Part shown: positions 20,583 through 27,271 of the stretch, piece by piece
Layout: every line of letters begins with the position of its first letter
Numbering within the stretch: the stretch's first letter is position 1
From: Pseudomonas fluorescens
GTDB lineage: Bacteria; Pseudomonadota; Alphaproteobacteria; UBA2136; UBA6156
Reading direction: 5' to 3'
NCBI GenBank assembly: GCA_003241595.1
Contig: QFOU01000010.1
Location: forward strand, 1 to 27,271
Length of the DNA stretch: 27,271 nt
Position numbers and translations under genes: made by a program
Notes under the pieces: generated by a model
The model's database searches: none
The model's input: only the letters and a program-made list of their open reading frames with translations
What the model was told of the DNA's origin: nothing

Positions 20583-23318
20583 ATGCGTGCTTTAAAGATT
20601 ACCGGAATTGTGGTGGGAAGCCTGGTGCTTTTAGGTGGCACCGCTTTGGCGGGTACGTTGTGGTGGATCCAGAATTCTGACTTAAGCGGACTTTCGACAT
20701 GGGCTGCCAAGAAGCAAGGTTATGACGTGAGCTTTGAAGGTGAAGTCCGCGCCAAACTGTGGCCTGAGGGGCATGTTCAGGTTGGTAAGATGACCGTGCT
20801 TGGCGGTGATTCCAAACCTATGTTCAGCACCGATGAAGCCCGTGTTGAATGGATATGGGGGGGTGGTTTGACGCCATGGAATGGTTTGCAGGTGACCCGC
20901 GTGGATGCGAAGAACCCGACCATCAACCTTGTGCGTAGCAAGGATGGTATTGCGAACTGGGATGTTTATGTTCCGAAGGCTGATGGTACGGTTGCTGAGG
21001 CGCCTGCTGCCAGCAACGAACCGATGACACTGCCGTTGGGCATGCTGGCTGCGACCAAACTGGATATTGTAAATTTGAACGCTACCTACAGCGATGCGGT
21101 GAGCGGGCAGAACGTTTTGGCGAAGGATGTGAATTTCAACGCTTCGACCAGCGGAACGCAGGCCGTGACGAAGTTGAGCGGTACAGTTAATGGCCAGGCC
21201 GTGAAGGGTAACCTTCAGGTGGATGTGGCCAATCTGGAAGATGTGCCGCTGGTCGCGAAACTGGATGCTGCCGGTTTGACCGTGGCCATGGATGGTCGTG
21301 TCCGTCAGCAAAAGGCATTTGCGGGTCTTGTAAATGCGCAGACCGATAACCTTAAAGGCACTTTGGATGCGTTGCTCGGCAAGGCACCTGAGCAAGCTCC
21401 GGCGGCGGCATTCCGATTGGGCGGTGATGTTGATGTGGGTGGTGACAAGGTGAGTTTGCGTAACTTTTCTACCCGCCTGGGTGAGCTTTTACAGGCAAAC
21501 GGTGATGCCGTCGTTCATTTAGGCGATAAACCGAGTGCGACCGGTACGGTACGTATTCAGGGCAGCAACTTGCGCCAGTTGGCCGAGTTGGGCCTTGGTG
21601 CCCCCCAGCCCAGTATTCCGGCAAGCAGCTTTATGGTGAGCACCAAGCTGGATGGACAAGATGCCATTGAATTAAAAGACCTACAGGCGAGTGTTGGTAC
21701 ATTGGCCAATGCGGCAGGTCATGTGAAGATCGTACCGAAAACCGGTGCCATGCCTGATGTAGATGCTACTGTAAATGTGAGCGCACCCAATCTGCAAGCC
21801 CTGTTGCGTGCGGTTGGCCAGCAGGGAACATTCCCTGCCAAACCGTTGAATGTGAAAGGTGTGGTTGCGGGACGTAGTGGCACCTATGAAGTCAAGGGTT
21901 TGACGGCTTCGGTTGAAGATGTTGCTGCGTTGAAAAGCGATATGAAAGTGACATTGGGCGATCAGCCGGATGTGGTGGGTTCGGTACTGGTTGAAGGTGC
22001 GAATCTGCAAACGGCAGCGAGTGGTTTTGGCGTAGAGGCAGCTGCCTTGCCCGCAAGTGCCTTTAGTGTGAAAGCTGGTGTTTCCGGTAAAGGAACATTC
22101 AAGGCTGACGATGTCGTCATTAACCTACCGCAGTTGCTGGAAGCGACGGGTAAGGCCTCGGTGACTCCCGGTAAGCCCATGAATGTGGTTGCAAGCTTTG
22201 ATATTACACGTGCTAACCTGACCGCTTTGGGTTACTGCGCCGTTGATGTGCCTGCACAGACCGGTGCACCGACTGCGGACGCTCCGGCCAGTAATGCCAG
22301 TGCGGCGCCGTGGAGTGATGAGAAGATCAATGTTGATGCTCTGCGCGACATTGCCTTTGATATTACCGTGAACGGTAAGGGCATTGATTGCGCACGTCTG
22401 CCGATGGACAGCATTGCCGCGAAAGTCACCAACACTCCAAGTCAGTTGGATATTCGGGATATCAGTGTGAATCTCAAAGATGGTGGGAGCGCGAAGCTGA
22501 CCGGTAAGCTGGAGCATGCAGGTATGCCTGCACTGGTGCTGAGTGCCGTAACCACCAAGTTGAAAGTTGAGGGCTTGGTGCCGGTATTGGCCACCAAAGG
22601 TGTGCAGTTACCGATCGATACCAACGCCCAGTTGAGCAGCCGGGGTGATACGACCCGTAAGCTGGCCCAGAACTTGGATGGGACGATCAGTGTGAGTGCT
22701 GATAATGGGAAGTTGCCTTATACCAATCTGTTGGGTACTGCTTCGAACATTGCTCAGTTGGTGCAGGGGACGAGCGCCACCGCGCCGACCAATGGCAATG
22801 GTGATGTGGACAGCATGAAGGCCCGCTATACGCTGCGCCAAGGTGTCGCAACGACCGATGAACTGACGGTTGCGACTGGTAACGGAGCCATGACCCTGAA
22901 GGGTGAAGGTACGGTTGATCTTCCCAATTGGGTTTTAGATTATAAGCTAACCCCGAGCCTTGCGGCCGGTACCAATGCTCTTGCGATTCCGGTTGTTTTG
23001 AAGGGTCCGTTGACCGCACCGAAGATCGGTGCTGATCCGGCCTTTGTCAGCAAGCTGTCCGGTCGTTTGGCGGGTGAATTGCTGGATGGTCGTTTGGCGG
23101 GTGAATTGCTGGATGGTGTGATTGGTAAAGATGCCGGTAAGGCTGTGGGAGGTGTATTGGGCGGTGTGATCTCCGGCCAAGGCGTGACCAAGGAAGGCGT
23201 TGGCACTCTGCTGAATGCATTTGGCAAGAAAACCAGCCCGACCGAGGCGACCTCTGGTACGACAACCAGCAGCACCCAGCCCACCTTGCAGGATGTGTTC
23301 AAGGCCTTTGGACGCTAA
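20583..23318 (+). CDS. AsmA-family envelope protein
   Basis: AsmA-like proteins are large, membrane-anchored, beta-rich proteins of the VPS13/chorein-like group that have been linked to outer-membrane biogenesis and phospholipid transport. The 911-residue protein has an N-terminal membrane segment (about 6-28). The AsmA start motif region AAKKQGYDVSFEGEVRAKLWP follows, then many alternating strands. The C-terminal AsmA domain has GNGAMTLKGEGTVDLPNW. GGAG lies five bases before the ATG at 20583. Near the C-terminus nine residues (RLAGELLDG) are exactly duplicated. It is monocistronic, with a terminator after it. Confidence 0.88.
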   Translation: MRALKITGIVVGSLVLLGGTALAGTLWWIQNSDLSGLSTWAAKKQGYDVSFEGEVRAKLWPEGHVQVGKMTVLGGDSKPMFSTDEARVEWIWGGGLTPWNGLQVTRVDAKNPTINLVRSKDGIANWDVYVPKADGTVAEAPAASNEPMTLPLGMLAATKLDIVNLNATYSDAVSGQNVLAKDVNFNASTSGTQAVTKLSGTVNGQAVKGNLQVDVANLEDVPLVAKLDAAGLTVAMDGRVRQQKAFAGLVNAQTDNLKGTLDALLGKAPEQAPAAAFRLGGDVDVGGDKVSLRNFSTRLGELLQANGDAVVHLGDKPSATGTVRIQGSNLRQLAELGLGAPQPSIPASSFMVSTKLDGQDAIELKDLQASVGTLANAAGHVKIVPKTGAMPDVDATVNVSAPNLQALLRAVGQQGTFPAKPLNVKGVVAGRSGTYEVKGLTASVEDVAALKSDMKVTLGDQPDVVGSVLVEGANLQTAASGFGVEAAALPASAFSVKAGVSGKGTFKADDVVINLPQLLEATGKASVTPGKPMNVVASFDITRANLTALGYCAVDVPAQTGAPTADAPASNASAAPWSDEKINVDALRDIAFDITVNGKGIDCARLPMDSIAAKVTNTPSQLDIRDISVNLKDGGSAKLTGKLEHAGMPALVLSAVTTKLKVEGLVPVLATKGVQLPIDTNAQLSSRGDTTRKLAQNLDGTISVSADNGKLPYTNLLGTASNIAQLVQGTSATAPTNGNGDVDSMKARYTLRQGVATTDELTVATGNGAMTLKGEGTVDLPNWVLDYKLTPSLAAGTNALAIPVVLKGPLTAPKIGADPAFVSKLSGRLAGELLDGRLAGELLDGVIGKDAGKAVGGVLGGVISGQGVTKEGVGTLLNAFGKKTSPTEATSGTTTSSTQPTLQDVFKAFGR
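23064..23117 (+). repeat. Perfect 27-bp tandem duplication inside the AsmA gene
   Basis: Two identical 27-base units (23064-23090 and 23091-23117) each encode RLAGELLDG. The duplication keeps the frame, and nucleotide identity is complete even at third positions, so it is recent. Confidence 0.95.
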
Positions 23319-23345
23319 CTTCCGGCTTACGGCGGTGCTTATGAG

Positions 23346-23371
23346 AGAGGGCGGAAACGGCCCTCTTTTTT
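23346..23371 (+). terminator. Intrinsic terminator after the AsmA gene
   Basis: AGAGGGC-GGAAACG-GCCCTCT is a seven-base-pair stem followed by TTTTT. It lies 27 bases after the stop codon. Confidence 0.92.
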
Positions 23372-23485
23372 GTCGCGGGGCTTGAAATGCGTTAAGATTG
23401 TTACCACTTAAAGAGATATCTCATACCGTCATTGGCGGTTCTTGTGTTTTGTTGATCGCGTTGTGCGGGAAAGATGGAGATCATC

Positions 23486-23770
23486 ATGACTGATACTCTG
23501 CTTATTTATCAATTTCAGATGGTGAGTCTTGAAGCGCGGATGGAAGTCCGTTCGATTTTGCTTCGTCATGAAGTGAGACAGGTCGAAACGCTTCGGGGCA
23601 ATGCCTTGAAAGTTGCATTTGATACGGCTGAGCAGTTGGTTGAGGTACTCAGCCATATCGATTCTCACCGTCCGCCTTTGGTGGACTCGGTGATGCCGAT
23701 CGGTGAGACCGCTCATGCTGTGACAATGGCTGATGAGGTGAGAAACCAGATTAATAAGCGTATGAACTGA
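23486..23770 (+). CDS. Small cytoplasmic protein of unknown function
   Basis: I do not recognise this 94-residue protein. GGAG six bases upstream supports the ATG at 23486 (MTDTLLIYQF); an in-frame ATG at 23474 is the alternative. The sequence is amphipathic and mixed alpha/beta, with strands near VETLRGNALKVAFDTAEQ and helical ends (ADEVRNQINKR). There is no signal or membrane segment. It is followed by a terminator shared with the convergent MliC gene, so it is expressed alone from an unidentified promoter in the gap after the AsmA terminator. Confidence 0.65.
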   Translation: MTDTLLIYQFQMVSLEARMEVRSILLRHEVRQVETLRGNALKVAFDTAEQLVEVLSHIDSHRPPLVDSVMPIGETAHAVTMADEVRNQINKRMN

Positions 23771-23775
23771 ATAAG

Positions 23776-23803
23776 AAAACCCCGGCCATGTGCTGGGGTT
23801 TTT
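23776..23803. terminator. Terminator between convergent genes
   Basis: AAAACCCCGGC and GCTGGGGTTTT form an 11-bp stem with one G-T pair and a five-base loop, ending in T-runs on both strands. It serves the small plus-strand orphan and the minus-strand lipoprotein. Confidence 0.9.
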
Positions 23804-23810
23804 ATTAGTA

Positions 23811-24311
23811 TTAGATGGTGGTTGTTGCCGGTTCTTCTGGTTGGGGGGCGTAGTAGCCGCCCGGTGCGGTGCCGGGAATACTGCCGTTGAGCGGTTGCAG
23901 GCGGGGCAGCTCTTCGTTTTTGAGCAGGCGTGGTTGTGAAGTGCAGGTGGCCAGCTGGCGCTCGTAGGCGCTGCCGTTGCTACGGGCCGTGACTTCGTAG
24001 AGGATGCCTTCCGGTCCTTTGGTCCACCAGACGAGGCTGCCGGTTTCGGCAGGTGTGTGCCGGGCATTGGCATAGCGTGCGCCGCTGGCGGAGATGGTGT
24101 TGGTGAGCTTATGTTTAGTTTCGCCGACTGTGAGGATCACGTAGTGGGTGCGACCATCGTTATTGTAATAATCGGCAGTGAGGCTGGTGTACGTGCCATC
24201 GCAGGTGTAGGGGGTGAGAGGGGCTTCGGGTGCGGGTTGTTTACTGGCGCAAGCGGCCACCAACAGGGCGGGGGCAAGGAGCGCGAAGGTGCGAGTGGGA
24301 GTCAGTTTCAT
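23811..24311 (-). CDS. MliC-type lysozyme-inhibitor lipoprotein
   Basis: MliC is a membrane-bound inhibitor of c-type lysozyme that protects peptidoglycan. The 166-residue protein has a lipoprotein signal peptide with lipobox VAAC (Cys21). The domain begins YTCDGTYTSLTADYY and contains the family pattern SASGARY (74-80) and LVWWTKGPEG. Cys37 and Cys123 could form the disulfide. The C-terminal 40 residues are Pro-rich. AAGGA lies nine bases before the ATG. The family call rests on motifs seen by eye; the inhibitory Ser and Lys of the known inhibitors appear to have counterparts here, but this was not aligned. Confidence 0.78.
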   Translation of the reverse strand: MKLTPTRTFALLAPALLVAACASKQPAPEAPLTPYTCDGTYTSLTADYYNNDGRTHYVILTVGETKHKLTNTISASGARYANARHTPAETGSLVWWTKGPEGILYEVTARSNGSAYERQLATCTSQPRLLKNEELPRLQPLNGSIPGTAPGGYYAPQPEEPATTTI

Positions 24312-24452
24312 CGAGGGTCATCCTTTCACCAGTTGTAATGCGCGAAGCGGCGCGTTGTTGCGAATGTGGGGAGAGGGGATTTATTTTTCAAGGGGATGAT
24401 ACGTGAATTGTTAAAGATTGAACTTGTGGCGAAGCGGTGGGTTAATAGGTGT

Positions 24453-24932
24453 ATGAAGATGAGATTTGTTTGGGGTGTCTTGGTGCTGCTGGCGAGTTGC
24501 TCGGCGGGGGCGGGGAATGAATTTAAAACGACCAGCTATACTAGCTTTGAGGGGCGGGATGGTAAGCCGATGGCGGGGGATTTGTTGCTGAGCGAGAACC
24601 GGGCCACGTTTAGCGAGTTGAATGGCAGCATGGAGTTGCAGCGTGTGGGCGCATTTAAGACGGGAGGGGATTCGGAAACCGCAGGGGCTGCGGTCTTCCA
24701 GATTAAAAATGCCGAAGATTTTGCGGAGGAGAATCCGAAAGGAGAGCGGTTTTTGCAGAGTGGCGAGGTGTTGCGCTGGTTGGCGGTGCGGCATGGGCGG
24801 GCCGGTGGTGAGGCGCGGGGCGATTGGATTCGGGTGTGTGCGTTGAGTGTTGGGAATTGGCGGGATTATACGCCCGATAAGCTTGGGCTGGCGTGGTGTG
24901 TGAGCTTTGCGGAGGATGAAAAAGCCCGGTAG
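24453..24932 (+). CDS. Lipoprotein of unknown function
   Basis: The 159-residue protein starts MKMRFVWGVLVLLASC, giving a short signal peptide with lipobox LASC (Cys16). I do not recognise the mature part, which has an acidic stretch (KNAEDFAEENPKGERF) and two further Cys near the end (IRVCALSV and AWCVSF). The longer upstream frame was rejected because the signal peptide begins here. The ribosome binding site is weak. TAATAG lies four bases before the ATG with TTGAAC 19 bases further up, so this gene too could be nearly leaderless. Its last three codons and stop form part of the terminator hairpin. Confidence 0.65.
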   Translation: MKMRFVWGVLVLLASCSAGAGNEFKTTSYTSFEGRDGKPMAGDLLLSENRATFSELNGSMELQRVGAFKTGGDSETAGAAVFQIKNAEDFAEENPKGERFLQSGEVLRWLAVRHGRAGGEARGDWIRVCALSVGNWRDYTPDKLGLAWCVSFAEDEKAR

Positions 24933-24945
24933 AACCGGGCTTTTG
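24921..24945. terminator. Terminator shared by the lipoprotein gene and acs
   Basis: AAAGCCCGGT-AGA-ACCGGGCTTT is a ten-base-pair stem with T-runs on both strands. The left arm encodes the last residues and the stop of the lipoprotein gene. On the minus strand it lies just after the acs stop codon. Confidence 0.92.
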
Positions 24946-24956
24946 GTTGTGTTGGA

Positions 24957-26948
24957 TTAGTGGTTGCTGAGGTCGATGCGGTTTTTGGCGAGATCTTCGA
25001 CGACGGTGGGGTCGGCGAGGGTGGAGGTGTCGCCGAGGGATTCAAGGTCGTTTACGGTGATCTTGCGGAGTACGCGGCGCATGATCTTGCCGGAGCGCGT
25101 TTTGGGAAGGGCGGGGGCCCATTGGATGGCATCCGGTGCGGCCAAGGCTCCGATCTGTTTGCGGACGAGGCGGATGAGTTCAGCGCGCAGTTCTTCACTC
25201 GGTGTGCTGCTGACCGTAAGTGTGACGAACGCGTAGATGGCCTCGCCCTTGATGGGATGCGGGACCCCGACCACGGCAGCTTCCGCGACATTCGGGTGGA
25301 GCACCAGTGCGCTTTCCACTTCCGCGCTGCCGATACGGTGGCCGGAAACGTTGATCACGTCGTCGACGCGGCCGGTGATCCAGTAATCGCCATCGGCATC
25401 GCGCGTGGCGCCATCGCCGGAGAAGTAATAACCGGGGAAGCGGGAGAAGTAGGCTTCTTTAAAGCGGTCGTGATCGTTCCAGAGGGTTTGCATCTGGCCC
25501 GGCCAACTGCGGGCCATGCTGAGGTAGCCCTTGGTTTCGCCGTGCTGGATATGGCCGTGTTCATCGAGAAGTACAGGTTCGACACCTAAGAACGGGTTGG
25601 TAGCGCTACCGGGCTTAAGCGGAGTGGCACCGGGCAGGGGGGCGATGAGGTGGCCACCGGTTTCGGTTTGCCACCACGTATCGGTGATGGGGGCGCGGCC
25701 TTCGCCGACGACGTTGTAGTACCAGTCCCAAGCTTCCGGGTTAATAGGTTCACCTACCGAACCGAGTACGCGGAGGGACTTGCGCGAGGTTTTGCGCACG
25801 TTTTCATCGCCCTGCGCCTGGATGGCACGGATGGCGGTGGGAGCGGTGTAAAACAGGCTGACCTTGTGTTTATCGACCACTTCCCAGAAGCGTGACCATG
25901 TGGGGTACTGGGGAACGCCTTCGAACATCAGAGTTGTGGCGCCGTTGGCGAGCGGGCCATAGACGACGTAGCTGTGGCCGGTGATCCAGCCGACATCGGC
26001 GGTACACCAGAAGATATCGTTATCGTGCACATCGAACACATACTTGTGGGTGAGCATGGCATAGAGCAGATAACCGCCGGAGCCGTGCACCACGCCCTTG
26101 GGTTTGCCGGTAGAGCCGCTTGTGTAAAGGATGAAGAGAGGGTCGGTGGCTTCCACCATGACGGGTTCGCATTCCGGGGCTTGTGGAGGGACGAGATCGT
26201 GCCACCAGACATCGCGGGGGGAGTCCATGCGGACTTCGGTGGGAGTGACTTTGAGCACCAGCACGTGCTTGACGGAGGGGGTAGTTGCGATCGCCTCATC
26301 TGTCATCGCCTTAAGCGGGATATGTTTGCCGCCGCGCACGCCTTCGTTGGCGGTAATAACAACCTTGGATTCGGAGCTGGCGATGCGTTCGCGCAGGGAT
26401 TCCGAGCTGAAACCGGCGAACACGACGTTATGGATAGCGCCGAGGCGGGCGACGGCGAGCATGGCGATGGCAGCTTCGGGGACCATGGGCATATAGATGC
26501 AGACGCGGTCGCCTTTTGTGACGCCCAGTTCTTTAAGGGCGTTGGCGGTTTTGCTGACTTCGGCCAGTACTTGACGGTAGGTGAGGGTGATGGAGGGGAC
26601 GGACGGGTCGTCGGCTTCCCAGATAATGGCGGGTTTGTCGCCGCGGGTGGGGATATGGCGGTCGAGGCAGTTGACGGAGACATTCAGTTCTCCGCCCAAG
26701 AACCAGCCGATGCGGGGGGCGTGGTAGTCGACATCTTTTACGGTATGCCAGCGTTTGTGCCAAATAAGATTTTCGTCGGCCATACGTGCCCAGAAGCCGT
26801 CGTTGTCGGTGATGGATTCGGCATAGAGGCGTTTGTATTCCGCCGCGTTGAGGTGGGCGGTATGCGCCAGAGCCTCCGGAACAGGATAAACCGGGCTTGC
26901 GGCCTTGGTTTCTGGCATATGGGAGACGGGCGTGCTTTGCGTAGACAT
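24957..26948 (-). CDS. acs: Acetyl-CoA synthetase
   Basis: Acs activates acetate to acetyl-CoA through acetyl-AMP. The 663 residues show the adenylate-forming family motifs in order. The P-loop-like YTSGSTGKPKG is at 275-285 and TWWQTETGG near 424-432. GRVDDVINVSGHRIG is at 527-540. PKTRSGKIMRR carries Lys621, the lysine whose acetylation controls the family. The length matches typical Acs (about 650). GAGGAAA lies nine bases before the ATG at 26948; a GTG six codons upstream is less likely. It stands alone with terminators on both sides and supplies acetyl-CoA that could feed the fatty-acid cluster. Confidence 0.97.
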   Translation of the reverse strand: MSTQSTPVSHMPETKAASPVYPVPEALAHTAHLNAAEYKRLYAESITDNDGFWARMADENLIWHKRWHTVKDVDYHAPRIGWFLGGELNVSVNCLDRHIPTRGDKPAIIWEADDPSVPSITLTYRQVLAEVSKTANALKELGVTKGDRVCIYMPMVPEAAIAMLAVARLGAIHNVVFAGFSSESLRERIASSESKVVITANEGVRGGKHIPLKAMTDEAIATTPSVKHVLVLKVTPTEVRMDSPRDVWWHDLVPPQAPECEPVMVEATDPLFILYTSGSTGKPKGVVHGSGGYLLYAMLTHKYVFDVHDNDIFWCTADVGWITGHSYVVYGPLANGATTLMFEGVPQYPTWSRFWEVVDKHKVSLFYTAPTAIRAIQAQGDENVRKTSRKSLRVLGSVGEPINPEAWDWYYNVVGEGRAPITDTWWQTETGGHLIAPLPGATPLKPGSATNPFLGVEPVLLDEHGHIQHGETKGYLSMARSWPGQMQTLWNDHDRFKEAYFSRFPGYYFSGDGATRDADGDYWITGRVDDVINVSGHRIGSAEVESALVLHPNVAEAAVVGVPHPIKGEAIYAFVTLTVSSTPSEELRAELIRLVRKQIGALAAPDAIQWAPALPKTRSGKIMRRVLRKITVNDLESLGDTSTLADPTVVEDLAKNRIDLSNH

Positions 26949-26995
26949 GGCGAAAACTTTCCTCACGTCTACTTTATGCCCATGGATAGAAAAAT

Positions 26996-27025
26996 AAAGG
27001 CCTGTCTTAGACTGACAGGCCTTTT
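26996..27025. terminator. Terminator upstream of acs, after the GGDEF gene
   Basis: AAAGGCCTGTC and GACAGGCCTTT form a perfect 11-bp stem around seven bases, with T-runs on both strands. On the minus strand it ends the GGDEF gene before acs begins. Confidence 0.9.
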
Positions 27026-27043
27026 GTAACCATGGATTTAGCC

Positions 27044-27271
27044 TTAAATGTCGTTTTTTTCCATGGGGATAGATTGGTTGTGATCGGTATGCTGCGCTGC
27101 AATAGGTGCACCTGTTTGTTTAGAGGCTTTTTTATGTTCGTACATATGACCATCCGCTTTTGCGAGCAGGATCTCAGCGGTTTCGCCGTCATCCGGGATG
27201 AGAGCGAAACCGATAGATGTCGAGAGATTTTTCTCTTTCAAGAACGGCAAAGATAGCGACTCCAGCGCGGC
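27044..27271 (-). CDS. GGDEF-domain protein (diguanylate cyclase), C-terminal fragment
   Basis: GGDEF domains make the second messenger cyclic di-GMP. The frame runs open off the right edge of the window on the minus strand; 75 residues are visible. The pattern TSIGFALIPDDGETAEILL followed by AKADGHMYEHKKASKQTG is the last part of a GGDEF domain (the S-I-G strand and the A-D-x-x-x-Y helix). About 25 polar residues close the protein. The GG[D/E]EF catalytic loop, any sensor domain and the start lie outside the window, so activity cannot be judged. The terminator at 26996-27025 follows. Confidence 0.82.
   Translation of the reverse strand, partial: AALESLSLPFLKEKNLSTSIGFALIPDDGETAEILLAKADGHMYEHKKASKQTGAPIAAQHTDHNQSIPMEKNDI

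Noticed and set aside
25974..27029. A 351-codon plus-strand open frame
   Set aside because: It is antisense to acs and Gly/Asp/Phe-rich as expected for a shadow frame.
1..27271. CRISPR arrays, tRNA or rRNA genes, insertion sequences, prophage
   Set aside because: No regularly spaced repeats, cloverleaf-like sequences, transposase or phage genes were found on either strand by reading.

Overview
The window looks like a chromosomal segment of a Gram-negative alphaproteobacterium of intermediate G+C. The reasons are the HdaA-type DnaA regulator directly behind a DUF2066 gene, the fabD-fabG-acpP-fabF-mltG-gmk order next to divergent rpsF-rpsR-rplI, two outer-membrane beta-barrel proteins ending in Phe, and several lipoproteins with clear lipoboxes. 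A Micavibrio/Rhodospirillales-like bacterium would fit, but this is only an impression from gene content. I see no prophage, IS element, CRISPR array, tRNA or rRNA. The region is mainly core genome with small orphan genes between the core genes.

Layout. 1-900: the tail of one beta-barrel protein and a complete second one, each followed by a hairpin. 900-4760 (minus): dnaB, a small His/acid-rich orphan, a frameshifted small gene, then the ribosomal operon rpsF-rpsR-rplI closed by a strong terminator. 4910-10267 (plus): fabD, a MAPEG membrane protein, fabG, a small Cys-containing orphan (minus), a dienelactone hydrolase, acpP and fabF. 10376-13776: mltG, gmk and three tandem lipoproteins, of which the first and third are visibly paralogous. 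13892-15864: ndk, a DUF2066 secreted protein and hdaA. 15911-20486: a DegP/DegQ-like protease, then rarA-hydrolase-rluC with overlapping ends. 20583-23318: a large AsmA-family protein with a 27-bp tandem duplication. 23486-24932: a small orphan, an MliC-type lysozyme-inhibitor lipoprotein (minus) and an unknown lipoprotein. 24957-27271 (minus): acetyl-CoA synthetase and the C-terminal end of a GGDEF (diguanylate cyclase) gene cut by the window edge.

How the genes work together. FabD, FabG, ACP and FabF form the core of type II fatty-acid synthesis. MltG, the AsmA protein, the lipoproteins, the Deg protease and the barrels concern the envelope. DnaB, HdaA and RarA act at the replication fork or on initiation. 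Three perfect TTATCCACA DnaA-box 9-mers lie in front of dnaB, inside dnaB and just upstream of hdaA. Most transcription units end in recognisable intrinsic terminators. dnaB, mltG and rarA have candidate promoters so close to the ATG that leaderless mRNAs are plausible.

I did not find a clearly new multi-gene system. The best leads are the triplicated lipoprotein set behind gmk, the reduced HdaA, the DnaA-box distribution, the Shine-Dalgarno sequence buried in the ndk terminator, the possible leader peptide ahead of the hydrolase, the frameshifted small gene and several small orphan proteins. No gap without a gene exceeds about 300 bases.
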